From: Bacteroidia bacterium
GTDB lineage: Bacteria; Bacteroidota; Bacteroidia; CAIKAF01
NCBI GenBank assembly: GCA_030427255.1
Contig: JAUHWY010000001.1
Span: 1 to 48,140, forward strand
Reading direction: 5' to 3'
Length of the DNA stretch: 48,140 nt
Position numbers and translations under genes: made by a program. Under the pieces are notes generated by a model. That model was given only the letters and a program-made list of their open reading frames with translations. It made no database searches and was not told where the DNA came from. Shown piece by piece: positions 23,078 to 31,370 of this stretch. Within the stretch, counting starts at the first letter, position 1. Every line of letters starts with the position of its first letter.

Positions 23078-24373
23078 TTAGACCTCTTCTTCTCCCGGAT
23101 GATCTATTTTTTTTCGCCAATCCAACCAACGCTGTATTTCTTGCTCCCTTTGGCTGTCGCCCGGAACAAAAAAGTCGGGCAATTTCAGCCCTTCCGGGTC
23201 GTAGGATTGGGCCACCACGTGCTGCGGGTAATTGTGCGGATACAAATAGGCCTCGCCATAGCCCAGCTCCTTCATAAGTTTGGTAGGCGCATTTCTTAAA
23301 TGCAAAGGAACGGGCGCATCGGCATGGTTTTTTACAAAATCGAGGGCTTGGTCAATGGCCAAATAGCTTGCATTGGATTTGGGGCTGCTGCTGAGGTAAA
23401 CGCAAACCTGCGCTAAAATTATTCGGGCTTCGGGCATTCCAATTTGACGCACGGCATCAAATCCGGCCGAAGCCACAGCCAAGGCCGTGGGATTGGCCAA
23501 GCCAATATCCTCCGAGGCCAAAATCAACAATCTTCGAGCAATAAACACCGGGTCTTCTCCTCCATGAATCATGCGTGCCATCCAATACAAAGCCGCCTGA
23601 ACCGCTCCACCGCGCACCGATTTAATAAAGGCCGAAATGATGTCGTAGTGCATCTCTCCTCCTTTGTCGTATCTGGGCACACGTTGCTTTATGGTTTCTT
23701 GAACCAGCGTATTGCTCACACTTACTTTTCCCTCCTTTTGGTGCGTGGCCACCGTCCATTCCAAATAATTCAATAATTTTCTTGCATCCCCTCCCGATAG
23801 AGCCAGCAAAGCTTCGTCTTCCAAAACCTTAACCTCAAAATTTTTAAGCCAAGGGTCTTTTTCAAGGGCTTGATGGTACACACTGCGGAGCTCATCGGCA
23901 CTTAGGGCTTCCAAAACCAGTACTTGGCAACGACTAAGTAAGGCGGGGTTTACTTCAAAGGAGGGGTTTTCTGTGGTAGCACCTATAAGAGTACAGTCGC
24001 CTCTTTCTACCGCTGATAATAGACTGTCTTGTTGGCCTTTGTTGAATCGGTGGATTTCGTCAATAAAAACAATGGCTTTGCCGCCTTTATCTAATATGTG
24101 AGGTTTTGCCGCCTTTTCTAAGGTTTCACGCACTTCCTTTACTCCGGAAGAAACCGCATTTAAAGCAAAAAAACGACGCCCTGATTCTTCGGCCAATACT
24201 TTAGCCAAGGTAGTTTTACCCACTCCGGGCGGCCCCCAAAATATGATGGAAGGCAGCATGCCGCTTTGGAGCATGTGTTGCAAATTGCCAATAGCCGCTG
24301 CCTGACCTGCTATTTCTGCAATTTTTTTTGGACGCATGCGTTCCGCCAGAGGTACATCAGGAACTTGAACCAT
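23078..24373 (-). CDS. rarA: Replication-associated recombination protein A (RarA/MgsA)
   Basis: A 431-residue AAA+ ATPase related to clamp loaders, acting at stalled replication forks. Walker A is WGPPGVGKTTLAKVLA, Walker B VFIDEIHRF, sensor ATTENPSFEVNPALLSRC. The C-terminal domain carries the family-typical MARMIHGGEDPVFIARRLL and ASEDIGLANP, and YPHNYPQHVVAQSY. ATG at 24373 is chosen over the TTG at 24382, since a good promoter lies directly upstream. It is monocistronic and divergent from gldA. Confidence 0.95.
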   Translation of the reverse strand: MVQVPDVPLAERMRPKKIAEIAGQAAAIGNLQHMLQSGMLPSIIFWGPPGVGKTTLAKVLAEESGRRFFALNAVSSGVKEVRETLEKAAKPHILDKGGKAIVFIDEIHRFNKGQQDSLLSAVERGDCTLIGATTENPSFEVNPALLSRCQVLVLEALSADELRSVYHQALEKDPWLKNFEVKVLEDEALLALSGGDARKLLNYLEWTVATHQKEGKVSVSNTLVQETIKQRVPRYDKGGEMHYDIISAFIKSVRGGAVQAALYWMARMIHGGEDPVFIARRLLILASEDIGLANPTALAVASAGFDAVRQIGMPEARIILAQVCVYLSSSPKSNASYLAIDQALDFVKNHADAPVPLHLRNAPTKLMKELGYGEAYLYPHNYPQHVVAQSYDPEGLKLPDFFVPGDSQREQEIQRWLDWRKKIDHPGEEEV

Positions 24374-24379
24374 AGGTGT

Positions 24380-24411
24380 CAAAAATAGAGAATTGCCTGC
24401 TAGTAGCTAAA
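24380..24411 (-). promoter_or_regulatory. Promoter of rarA
   Basis: On the minus strand TTTA, a 20-nt spacer and TATTTTTG (24380-24387), six bases before the ATG, fit the Bacteroidota promoter. The message would have almost no leader. Confidence 0.6.
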
Positions 24412-24508
24412 GCCTTAGTTTCAATATGGCCTGTAATGGCTTCAATGCTTCTTTTTTGTTCCTTTGTTATTGATTCAGGACATTCAAAAACCTTCTTTTT
24501 CAGCACTT

Positions 24509-25432
24509 ATGTCCATAGTAGTTAATGAGGTAAGCAAAAGTTACGGCAGTCAATTGGCCCTAAACAAGGTTTCGTTTGAGGTACACCCCGGAGAAATTGT
24601 TGCATTTTTAGGCCCCAACGGCGCAGGTAAAAGCACCCTAATGAAAATCCTTACCGGATTCATTCCTCCAAGTTCCGGAGGAGCTCAAGTGGCCGGCTAC
24701 TCGGTGCGCACCAAATCCATGGAAGTCCGGAAAAGGGTAGGTTACTTGCCGGAACATAATCCATTGTATCCGGATATGTATGTCCGCGAATATCTGTCGT
24801 TTACCGCAGCACTTCACGGTATTGGAAAAGGTAAAAAGGATAGGGTAGAGGCCATGATAAAAGAAACAGGCCTGAGTCTGGAAGCCCACAAAAAGGTAGG
24901 AGCCTTATCTAAAGGTTACCGCCAAAGGCTTGGCTTGGCCGCTGCAATTATTCATGATCCCGAAGTGTTGATTTTAGATGAACCCACTTCCGGCTTAGAC
25001 CCCAATCAGCTGGTGGAAATTCGACAACTAATACGCAACTTGGGCCAAAACAAAACCTTGCTTTTGTCCACACATATTTTGAAAGAGGTGGAGGCCGTTT
25101 GCCATCGTGTACTCATCTTGGACAGAGGGCAACTTAAAGCCAACGAAAGACTCGAAAACCTGAGCAAATCAAACCAAACCGAAGGCAGTAGGGTTTGGGC
25201 GGTAGGTTTTGATACGCCTCTTGCATTAAGCCAAATCAAAAAGATTGCAGGAGTAGACCGTGCCCAACAATTGGATGAGCAAAACTTCCTTATTGAGAGT
25301 GCGTCGGGTAAAGCATTTCAATTGGAGCTTAGCCGTTGGGCATTGGATCAAGGAATAGCCCTCAATACCCTCACCGAGCACAAACAAGATTTGGAAGAAG
25401 TGTTTAGAAAATATACCGGACCTAAGTCTTAA
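24509..25432 (+). CDS. gldA: Gliding-motility ABC transporter ATP-binding protein GldA
   Basis: A 307-residue ABC ATPase. Walker A is LGPNGAGKSTLMKIL, the signature is ALSKGYRQRLGLAAA, Walker B is VLILDEPTSGLDP and the switch His lies in LLSTHIL. The start MSIVVNEVSKSYGSQLALNKVSF and the C-terminal extension (TLTEHKQDLEEVFRKYT) match GldA of flavobacteria, where GldA with GldF and GldG forms an ABC transporter reported as needed for gliding in some species. gldF and gldG are not adjacent. ATG 24509 is preferred; an upstream start at 24464 would add 15 residues. The 3' end overlaps the convergent gene by a few bases. Confidence 0.82.
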   Translation: MSIVVNEVSKSYGSQLALNKVSFEVHPGEIVAFLGPNGAGKSTLMKILTGFIPPSSGGAQVAGYSVRTKSMEVRKRVGYLPEHNPLYPDMYVREYLSFTAALHGIGKGKKDRVEAMIKETGLSLEAHKKVGALSKGYRQRLGLAAAIIHDPEVLILDEPTSGLDPNQLVEIRQLIRNLGQNKTLLLSTHILKEVEAVCHRVLILDRGQLKANERLENLSKSNQTEGSRVWAVGFDTPLALSQIKKIAGVDRAQQLDEQNFLIESASGKAFQLELSRWALDQGIALNTLTEHKQDLEEVFRKYTGPKS

Positions 25433-26121
25433 CGAGTAGGCCTGTTTCTTCGGGTAATAATTCCACCCAAACCTTTGGTGAGCATGTATTGAGGCACGTT
25501 CGGCTGGCAAATGATTTCCCCGGCGGTATTCACCTTGCCTTCAATTTTTTGCTTAGGATACACAATGATTTTTCCATTGGTATTGGCCGTTACGGAAGCC
25601 TCGGATACATCATAATCCGCTAAGTCTACAATGCCTCCTGTATTGGCAACAGCCACCATTTTCATGGTTCCTCCCTTCAAAAGAATGGAAGCACCACTTT
25701 CGGCAGTGCAAAACACATGTTCTGCAGCAAGCATAAGGTTAACTTGACCATCTCCAACGCTAACAATACGAATGGTTCCTGCTTGCAAAGGAATATCGCT
25801 AACAATTACTCCACCCGAGGAAGCCCCCAAATAATATAACTCGTCAGGAATACCCATGCGCACCTCTCCTTTAGGACCGTCAATAAGCTCTCCGGTGGAG
25901 ATGGTTAGTTTGTCTTGCTCTTGCTTGGTTTGCACTTCATACGCACCACCTTGAACCATGTTGATTTTGATTTGTCCGGGGGAGAGTTCAGAATCAAAGA
26001 CCAAACGCAGGTTGTTTTTTACCTCAATGCGGGTAATTCCCTCGAACTGTCGCTCTTCACCTTGGCTGTAAAGCTGTCCAACGCTAAAAAAGACCCCTAA
26101 GACCAAAAGTAAACTTCGCAT
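25429..26121 (-). CDS. Head-GIN domain (DUF2807) secreted protein
   Basis: A 230-residue protein starting at the ATG 26119-26121 with a signal peptide (MRSLLLVLGVFFSVGQLYSQ). The mature part starts RQFEGITRIEVKNNLRLVFD and continues with parallel-beta-helix-like repeats (GGVIVSDIPLQAGTIRIVSVGDGQVNL, VANTGGIVDLADYDVSEASVTANTNGKI), the pattern of DUF2807/auto-transporter-adhesin head GIN domains, common in Bacteroidota and of unknown function. It ends in convergent overlap with gldA. Its promoter (TATCCTTG on the minus strand near 26142-26149) is weak. Confidence 0.75.
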   Translation of the reverse strand: MRSLLLVLGVFFSVGQLYSQGEERQFEGITRIEVKNNLRLVFDSELSPGQIKINMVQGGAYEVQTKQEQDKLTISTGELIDGPKGEVRMGIPDELYYLGASSGGVIVSDIPLQAGTIRIVSVGDGQVNLMLAAEHVFCTAESGASILLKGGTMKMVAVANTGGIVDLADYDVSEASVTANTNGKIIVYPKQKIEGKVNTAGEIICQPNVPQYMLTKGLGGIITRRNRPTR

Positions 26122-26286
26122 AATGTTTTTAGCAGTATACAACAAGGATAGTGCCAAAACCAAGTATTTTTCAGGAGAATTTTCAGCTTTTACGATTTTT
26201 TCTGTTCATTTTTTGCTGCTATGGCAATGCTACCCTAAATCCGGATTCCTTCTGTAAGTGAACAGAGCGATGCCAATCCTTATGTG

Positions 26287-26294
26287 TATTTTTG
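26287..26294 (+). promoter_or_regulatory. -7 box directly before the 26299 gene
   Basis: TATTTTTG fits TAnnTTTG and ends 4 bp before the ATG, so the transcript would be nearly leaderless. No clear -33 box. Confidence 0.4.
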
Positions 26295-26298
26295 ACCT

Positions 26299-26724
26299 AT
26301 GGCAAAGAGTACCAAATTTTGGCTGGCAAGCCCCTTTCTTTTGATTTTTGTAGTCATAGCCTTGTTTCCCATTCTTTACGTGCTGTGGGGAGGCATTGGA
26401 TCCGCAATTGGTCTTATAGGTCAAGGAATGTCTAAGGACCCGGAAACCAAAAGGCAATTGAGTACCCACGCCTTTTTGAGTACCGGAGACCAAGGTGCTA
26501 CCCTGTATTTGGAAATTGGTCTAATAGATAAAGCAATTTTAGAACAAGTAGATTCTCTTGGGCAGCACGAAGATATTATTGTAGCCTATGGAAAGGGAAC
26601 CTGGCTGGTGCTTTCCGACAAAGGGGCTTCGCCTAAGTTTCTTACAGCAAAGAACTACCCTGAATTCTTAACGCTTAAAACGCAGATGCTGGTCCCGGAG
26701 GAGGCTAGCCTTAGACCACTGTAA
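26299..26724 (+). CDS. Small membrane protein, unknown function
   Basis: A 141-residue protein with one N-terminal membrane span (about 8-29, WLASPFLLIFVVIALFPILYVLWG) and a soluble domain with SKDPETKRQLSTHAFLSTGDQGATLYLEIG and IIVAYGKGTWLVLSDKG. Not recognised. It is short, single-gene, and lies 72 bp before metK, which has its own promoter. Confidence 0.65.
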   Translation: MAKSTKFWLASPFLLIFVVIALFPILYVLWGGIGSAIGLIGQGMSKDPETKRQLSTHAFLSTGDQGATLYLEIGLIDKAILEQVDSLGQHEDIIVAYGKGTWLVLSDKGASPKFLTAKNYPEFLTLKTQMLVPEEASLRPL

Positions 26725-26763
26725 TTCGCTCCCTTAAGCTTTATCTCCTCCCAATTATTCTGC

Positions 26764-26771
26764 TATATTTG
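26764..26771 (+). promoter_or_regulatory. -7 box of metK
   Basis: TATATTTG fits TAnnTTTG and lies 25 bp before the ATG. A TTTA 20 nt upstream is a weak -33 box. I saw no SAM riboswitch in the short leader. Confidence 0.6.
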
Positions 26772-26796
26772 TCGCCTGAATTTTTGACTTTTAGAT

Positions 26797-28053
26797 ATGC
26801 CTTATTATTTCACCAGTGAGTCCGTTAGTGAAGGACATCCCGACAAAATCGCCGATCAGATTTCAGATGCGCTAATTGACCACTTTTTGGCATTTGATCC
26901 CAACTCTAAAGTGGCTTGTGAAACTTTGGTAACCACCGGGCAGGTCGTACTCGCAGGTGAGGTCAAAACCAATACCTATCTCGATGTTCAAGAAATTGCA
27001 CGGGAAGTTATTCGCAAAATTGGCTACACCAAGTCCGAATACATGTTCGAAGCCGACTCCTGTGGAGTGCTTTCGGCCATTCACGAACAATCACAAGATA
27101 TCCGCCAAGGAGTAGACCGAGCATCTGCAGAAGAACAAGGTGCCGGAGACCAAGGTATGATGTTTGGTTATGCCTCAAACGAAACCCAAAACTTCATGCC
27201 TTTGGCCTTAGATATGTCTCATGCTATTCTTAAAGAATTGGCAGACATTCGCCGCCAAGGTGACAATGGCCCCATGCCTTACCTTCGTCCGGATGCTAAG
27301 GCGCAGGTGACCCTTGAGTACAACGACGACAACAAGCCGGTTAAAATCAAAGCCATTGTTATCTCTACCCAACACGATGCCTTTGGCGATGATCAGACCA
27401 TGATGGCCACCATCCGTAAAGACATGTTGGAAGTCCTTATGCCTCGTATCAAGGAAAAGTACAGCCGTTATGCCTCCTTCTTTAACGACGATATCGATTA
27501 CCACATCAATCCTACCGGTCGTTTTGTTATTGGTGGACCCCACGGAGACACCGGGCTAACCGGCAGAAAAATTATTGTTGATACCTACGGAGGTAAAGGA
27601 GCACATGGTGGCGGCGCATTCTCCGGGAAAGATCCCAGTAAGGTGGACCGTTCCGCAGCTTACGCAACCAGACATATAGCTAAAAATATGGTGGCTGCCG
27701 GTATTTGTGAGGAAGCCTTAGTTCAGGTAGCTTACGCCATTGGCGTAGCACAACCAATGAACCTGTATGTGAATACCTATGGCACCGCTAAGGTCAATAT
27801 GTCTGACTCGGCCATTGCAGAGAAGTTGATGGAGATTTTCCCCATGACGCCTTATGCCATTGAGACTCGGTTAAAGCTTAGGAATCCTATATATACCGAA
27901 ACCGCTGCCTATGGCCATATGGGGCGTAGCAACGAAGTTGTTTCCAAAACGTTCAAAAATCCCAACGGGGAAACCGTTACCAGGGAAGTCGAATTGTTTA
28001 CTTGGGAGAAACTAGATTTTGTAGATAAAATCAAAAGCGCTTTTGGAATCTAA
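26797..28053 (+). CDS. metK: S-adenosylmethionine synthase
   Basis: A 418-residue enzyme that makes SAM from methionine and ATP in the cytoplasm. Diagnostic blocks are [36 protein letters not shown], the methionine/ATP-site [21 protein letters not shown] and [19 protein letters not shown]. The length is slightly above the E. coli enzyme, as usual in Bacteroidota. It has its own promoter and a perfect terminator, so it is monocistronic. Confidence 0.97.
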   Translation: MPYYFTSESVSEGHPDKIADQISDALIDHFLAFDPNSKVACETLVTTGQVVLAGEVKTNTYLDVQEIAREVIRKIGYTKSEYMFEADSCGVLSAIHEQSQDIRQGVDRASAEEQGAGDQGMMFGYASNETQNFMPLALDMSHAILKELADIRRQGDNGPMPYLRPDAKAQVTLEYNDDNKPVKIKAIVISTQHDAFGDDQTMMATIRKDMLEVLMPRIKEKYSRYASFFNDDIDYHINPTGRFVIGGPHGDTGLTGRKIIVDTYGGKGAHGGGAFSGKDPSKVDRSAAYATRHIAKNMVAAGICEEALVQVAYAIGVAQPMNLYVNTYGTAKVNMSDSAIAEKLMEIFPMTPYAIETRLKLRNPIYTETAAYGHMGRSNEVVSKTFKNPNGETVTREVELFTWEKLDFVDKIKSAFGI

Positions 28054-28078
28054 AGCAACGCTTTTTACACAATTCGGA

Positions 28079-28105
28079 AGCCGACGCAGCTGCGTCGGCT
28101 TTTTT
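28079..28105 (+). terminator. Rho-independent terminator of metK
   Basis: A perfect 22-bp palindrome at 28079-28100 (half-site AGCCGACGCAG) is followed by six T from 28100, the only sharp stem-plus-T structure before the next gene. Confidence 0.93.
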
Positions 28106-28129
28106 ATTCTCTTTCCCTGTAGATTCAAA

Positions 28130-28148
28130 ATATTGTTTTGAACAATAT
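28130..28148. promoter_or_regulatory. Palindromic operator candidate upstream of the MerR gene
   Basis: ATATTGTTTTGAACAATAT is a perfect inverted repeat of 8 bp on each side of a 3-bp spacer (19 bp in all), ending 54 bp before the GTG start. MerR-family proteins bind such palindromes, often at their own promoter, so autoregulation is likely but inferred. Confidence 0.5.
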
Positions 28149-28202
28149 AGGCCGGTAGCCTGTTTCATCCACGTTATTTATCCTTATAGCTTAGGCAAAA
28201 CG

Positions 28203-29108
28203 GTGGGACAGTATTCTATAAAAGAAATTGAACAGCTAACGGGCATCAAAGCCCATACCATTCGTATATGGGAACAGCGGTATGGTTTTGTGGAGCCACA
28301 CCGCACCGAAACCAATATCCGGTTTTACGATGATGAGCAACTTAAGCTCCTACTCAATATTAGTGCCCTTATTCGAAACGGAAGGAAAATTTCCCATGTT
28401 TCTAAGCTAAGCAAAGACGACATAAAGCAAGAGCTACAGCAGCTTACAAGCCAAAGCGACCAAGAACAAGACTATTACTCTCTGCAGGTGGATGCCTTGA
28501 TCGTGGCCATGATAGACATCGACGAGGCTCGTTTTGAAAAGGTAATCTCAAGCTGCACTTTAAGGTATGGATTTGAATCGGTAATGATTCACCTCCTCAT
28601 TCCTTTTTTGCATAAGGTGGGTTTGTTATGGACTACCGGCGAGATTAATGTTGCCCAAGAGCATTTCATTACCAACCTCATCCGCAGAAAGCTATTGGTA
28701 GCCATAGATGGTCATGTGGGCAAAAGACTTCAAAAGCAAAAGTTTATTTTGTTTTTGCCCGATGGAGAACTTCATGAAATTGGCCTGCTGTTTGCAAAAT
28801 ATCTAATCCGTAGCCGTGGTTTTCCCTTAATTTATTTAGGTCAATCGGTTCCAATGCATGACCTGCACGCCATCTGCAAAAGTTACAATCCAGATTTTTT
28901 GCTTACCTATTTCACCGTAGGATATAAGGCAGATCAGGTTAGGGAAGTGGTTCAAGAGATCTCAGAAACCTATCCCAAAACAAAATTCATTATTTCGGGG
29001 CCATTGGCCGGAGCCGCCGGTAAAACCTTACCCGATAACGTGTTTCGCATTGGACAAATCGAGGAAATGATTGCTTTTTTGAATAACATAACATTAAAGG
29101 AAGCCTAA
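28203..29108 (+). CDS. MerR-family regulator with cobalamin-binding domain (CarH/LitR-like)
   Basis: A 301-residue regulator with three parts. Residues 1-70 are a MerR winged helix (YSIKEIEQLTGIKAHTIRIWEQRYGF). Residues 90-170 match the four-helix cap of CarH/LitR with the W-x9-EH motif (Trp143, Glu153-His154), which in CarH shields adenosylcobalamin. Residues 180-300 are a B12-binding Rossmann domain with ELHEIG (E-x-H-x-x-G; His191 as the expected lower cobalt ligand) and YLGQSVP. CarH/LitR proteins repress genes in the dark and are released by light. The start is GTG at 28203. A perfect palindrome lies upstream. No carotenoid or photolyase gene is adjacent; two ECF sigma genes follow. Confidence 0.82.
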   Translation: MGQYSIKEIEQLTGIKAHTIRIWEQRYGFVEPHRTETNIRFYDDEQLKLLLNISALIRNGRKISHVSKLSKDDIKQELQQLTSQSDQEQDYYSLQVDALIVAMIDIDEARFEKVISSCTLRYGFESVMIHLLIPFLHKVGLLWTTGEINVAQEHFITNLIRRKLLVAIDGHVGKRLQKQKFILFLPDGELHEIGLLFAKYLIRSRGFPLIYLGQSVPMHDLHAICKSYNPDFLLTYFTVGYKADQVREVVQEISETYPKTKFIISGPLAGAAGKTLPDNVFRIGQIEEMIAFLNNITLKEA

Positions 29109-29123
29109 GTCTTTCTTATACAC

Positions 29124-29393
29124 GGAGACCGTTGACGCGTTGTGTTTTCAAGCTTTTTGTCCTGACCGTAGCCTCCGTGCGAATTAAGGCACGGTTAAAA
29201 TAAAAGTCTCCTGACGCTTCGATCAGGATAGTCTAAAGTTCACTGGTTGTAAATGAGGACCCCTGACGCTTAGGTCAGGACAAAGTGTTTGAGATTTGGC
29301 CGTAACGCAGACCCTGACGTTACAGTCAGGGTTTATAATCCTTACCGCAGCGTCAGGGCAGGATCGCCGCCAGAATAGCAACGGGTCAACGGT
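29124..29393. repeat. Interspersed GTCAGG element, copy C, with matching inverted ends
   Basis: The best-preserved copy, 270 bp. The ends ACCGTTGACGCGTTG (29128-29142) and CAACGGGTCAACGGT (29379-29393) are inverted repeats matching at 14 of 15 positions. Inside are CCTGACGCTTCGATCAGG, CCTGACGCTTAGGTCAGG and CCTGACGTTACAGTCAGG hairpins. There is no open frame of note; the element does not encode a transposase. Confidence 0.8.
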
Positions 29394-29469
29394 CGCACAC
29401 TGCTCCCATTAATTTATTGGTTATTAAGCGATGGTGCATACTGCGGTTCAATCGCCTCCTATTGCCAAG

Positions 29470-29565
29470 GGAGACTGAGAGCTGTGACGCATTGTGTTAT
29501 TGTGGATAAGCCTGACCTTACTCTTAGGACAAGATGGCAGACAGAATCGCATCGCATCAACAGTG
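29470..29565. repeat. Interspersed GTCAGG element, copy D (degenerate)
   Basis: It begins GGAGACTGAGAGCTGTGACG and ends GAATCGCATCGCATCAACAG; the ends are weakly inverted, and a single GCCTGACC half-site remains inside. It directly follows copy C. Confidence 0.55.
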
Positions 29566-29692
29566 TAAAGCGGTGTGCTTTTAACCTCTCCAGCTTGATC
29601 CTAAAATTGGCTGTTGGAAGGATTCCGTAAAACCGTACCTATGTTAAGAAAATGAAATTCGGCCTTTAGAGCCACTTTTCTTGTTTAATCAA

Positions 29693-29725
29693 TTTGGATA
29701 AATATTAAACAAAAGCATATCTTTG
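29693..29725 (+). promoter_or_regulatory. Promoter of the first ECF sigma gene
   Basis: TTTG (29693-29696), a 21-nt spacer and TATCTTTG (29718-29725) closely match the Bacteroidota consensus. GGAGG at 29730-29734 is a ribosome-binding site 7 nt before the ATG at 29742. Confidence 0.75.
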
Positions 29726-29741
29726 AAATGGAGGTATGGTT

Positions 29742-30263
29742 ATGAAAACAACAGCATTTAATTTTCAGAATGAAGTAATAGCACTTAAAGATCCCCTTAG
29801 GTACTTTGCTTTAAGTCTCACACACGACGATAATGATGCCGACGACCTGGTGCAAGAAACCATGTTGAAGGCGCTCATTTATAAGGACAAGTTCGCAGAG
29901 AATACCAATCTCAAAGCTTGGCTGTTTACCATTATGAAGAACCTCTTTATCAACAATTACCGCAAAAAGACTAAGGTGCGCATGATTTTTGATGGAAGTA
30001 AGGAGCTCTTTCAGCTAAATGTTCCCGAAACTAAAAAAGCTTATGACCCTGATGCACAAATCAATTACAAGCAAATTCAAGAAGCAATGGACGCTTTGGA
30101 TGAAGAGTATAGAAAGCCGCTTCGCTTGTATTTTGAAGGGTACAAATACAAGGAAATTGCGGATATGTTGGAACTACCCATTGGAACGGTAAAGAGCAGA
30201 ATCTTTTTAGCCCGCAAGCAATTGGTTCAACCTTTAAAAGCCTTTGTTCATGAGCATTCTTGA
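29742..30263 (+). CDS. ECF-type RNA polymerase sigma factor (paralog 1)
   Basis: A 173-residue group IV sigma factor. Region 2 reads DPLRYFALSLTHDDNDADDLVQETMLKAL and NTNLKAWLFTIMKNLFINNYRK; region 4 reads YFEGYKYKEIADMLELPIGTVKSRIFLARKQL. ATG 29742 is chosen because GGAGG is 7 nt upstream; ATG 29736 is too close to it. No anti-sigma gene is adjacent, so control is probably at transcription. It is a close paralog of the next gene and is followed by a terminator, so the two are separate units. Sigma factors of this type are often found near MerR-B12 regulators in Bacteroidota, to my recollection, which would fit light control. Confidence 0.9.
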   Translation: MKTTAFNFQNEVIALKDPLRYFALSLTHDDNDADDLVQETMLKALIYKDKFAENTNLKAWLFTIMKNLFINNYRKKTKVRMIFDGSKELFQLNVPETKKAYDPDAQINYKQIQEAMDALDEEYRKPLRLYFEGYKYKEIADMLELPIGTVKSRIFLARKQLVQPLKAFVHEHS

Positions 30264-30351
30264 TACTGTTTAACCTTTTAACGTTTTTTGACCATTATGG
30301 AGACTCAAGGTTAAACACATACAAGTTACTGTAAATAGGGTACTTAGTTTG

Positions 30352-30379
30352 AAAAAGCGGCTTTTTAGCCGCTTTTTTT
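30352..30379 (+). terminator. Rho-independent terminator after sigma paralog 1
   Basis: AAAAAGCGGCT (30352-30362), a TTTT loop, AGCCGCTTTTT (30367-30377) and further T. Confidence 0.92.
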
Positions 30380-30444
30380 GATTGTAGGTACTTTTATTGT
30401 GTTTAACTTTTTATATCTTAGCTGTAAACAAAAGCGCAACAGTT

Positions 30445-30981
30445 ATGGCACAGTCTTCTTTCAATTTTTCAGCAGAAGTTATTGCATTCCGGGAGCCTTT
30501 AAGGTACTACGCTTTAAGTCTCACCTCAAGTAGAGAAGAGGCAAATGACTTGGTTCAAGAAACCATGCTTAAGGCATTTACCTACCAAAAGCGCTTTAAG
30601 GCCAACACCAATTTGAAAGCGTGGCTGTACACCATCATGCGCAATATCTTTATAAATAATTACCGAAGAACTCAAAAGTTTCGCACCATTGTAGATACCA
30701 CCAAAGAGTCTTACTACTTAAACATTCCTCAATCTACCAAAGATCCTAACAATCCGGAATCAGCCCTCCGATATAAGGAAGTGTACCGCGAAATGAATGC
30801 CCTTACCGAAGATTTCAGAGTTCCACTCATTATGTACTTCGAAGGCTTTAAATACAAGGAAATTGCCGAAAAGCTGGATTTGCCTATTGGCACCGTAAAA
30901 AGCAGAATATTTTTGGCTAGAAAACAAGTGGCTCTCGCTTTGCAAGACACGGAGAAGCTTCCGGTAGCTCAAGCTTCATAA
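30445..30981 (+). CDS. ECF-type RNA polymerase sigma factor (paralog 2)
   Basis: A 178-residue group IV sigma factor, closely similar along its length to the previous gene (EPLRYYALSLTSSREEANDLVQETML, NTNLKAWLYTIMRNIFINNYRR, YFEGFKYKEIAEKLDLPIGTVKSRIFLARKQ). The most variable part is the linker between regions 2 and 4. ATG 30445 (MAQSSFNF) is preferred over an upstream GTG at 30397, whose added residues do not match paralog 1. It is flanked by terminators, and a TATCTTAG box at about 30414-30421 may be its promoter. No anti-sigma gene is adjacent. Confidence 0.9.
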   Translation: MAQSSFNFSAEVIAFREPLRYYALSLTSSREEANDLVQETMLKAFTYQKRFKANTNLKAWLYTIMRNIFINNYRRTQKFRTIVDTTKESYYLNIPQSTKDPNNPESALRYKEVYREMNALTEDFRVPLIMYFEGFKYKEIAEKLDLPIGTVKSRIFLARKQVALALQDTEKLPVAQAS

Positions 30982-31001
30982 CTGAGCTCTTTTCGCTTTT
31001 G

Positions 31002-31035
31002 GCTCTATGTTGTTTACAGCATAGAGCTTTTTTTT
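31002..31035 (+). terminator. Rho-independent terminator after sigma paralog 2
   Basis: GCTCTATG (31002-31009) pairs with CATAGAGC (31020-31027), followed by eight T. Confidence 0.92.
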
Positions 31036-31116
31036 GCCCCAAACCCAATCAAATTTACTTAAGGTCCTGCTTCCTATTTTCTTTGGGTACTTGTATGCTT
31101 AACTCCAAAGAATTAG

Positions 31117-31190
31117 ACCGTTAATACCTTGTGTTTTTAAGTTTTTAATCCTGACCGGAGGACCGCCGCCAGCATAGCAAGGCATCAACA
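31117..31190. repeat. Interspersed GTCAGG element, copy E (internally deleted)
   Basis: The ends ACCGTTAATACCTTG (31117-31131) and CAAGGCATCAAC (31178-31189) are inverted, and AATCCTGACCGGAGG and CCGCCGCCAGCATAGCAA remain inside. The central hairpins of the longer copies are missing, leaving 74 bp. Confidence 0.7.
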
Positions 31191-31370
31191 AACTCAGAAT
31201 TTCAATCGGAATAAACCAACATCCTACCTGCTTAAAAGTAGACGACTCTTTTAGGGAATGCTTAGGACTTGACTGTGTCAAATAAGTGACCACTCCTTTG
31301 AAAAGATACAGTGGCAAACCCACTTAGGCTTTCAGGGACATCCCAAAAGCAAGCGGTTTTAAGCATGTTA

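Larger units (their letters stand above)
29109..29735. other. Intergenic gap of 627 bp holding repeat copies C and D
   Basis: Most of this gap is made of two interspersed GTCAGG elements (see next entries). The rest, 29394-29469 and 29566-29690, shows no gene. The right end carries the promoter of the first sigma gene. Confidence 0.6.
30982..31370. other. Intergenic gap of 389 bp with terminator and repeat copy E
   Basis: It contains the terminator of sigma paralog 2 and repeat copy E. The part 31191-31370, before the end of the barrel gene, shows no gene. Confidence 0.6.

Noticed and set aside
26772-26796. SAM riboswitch upstream of metK
   Set aside because: The leader after the -7 box is only about 20 nt, too short for any known SAM riboswitch.
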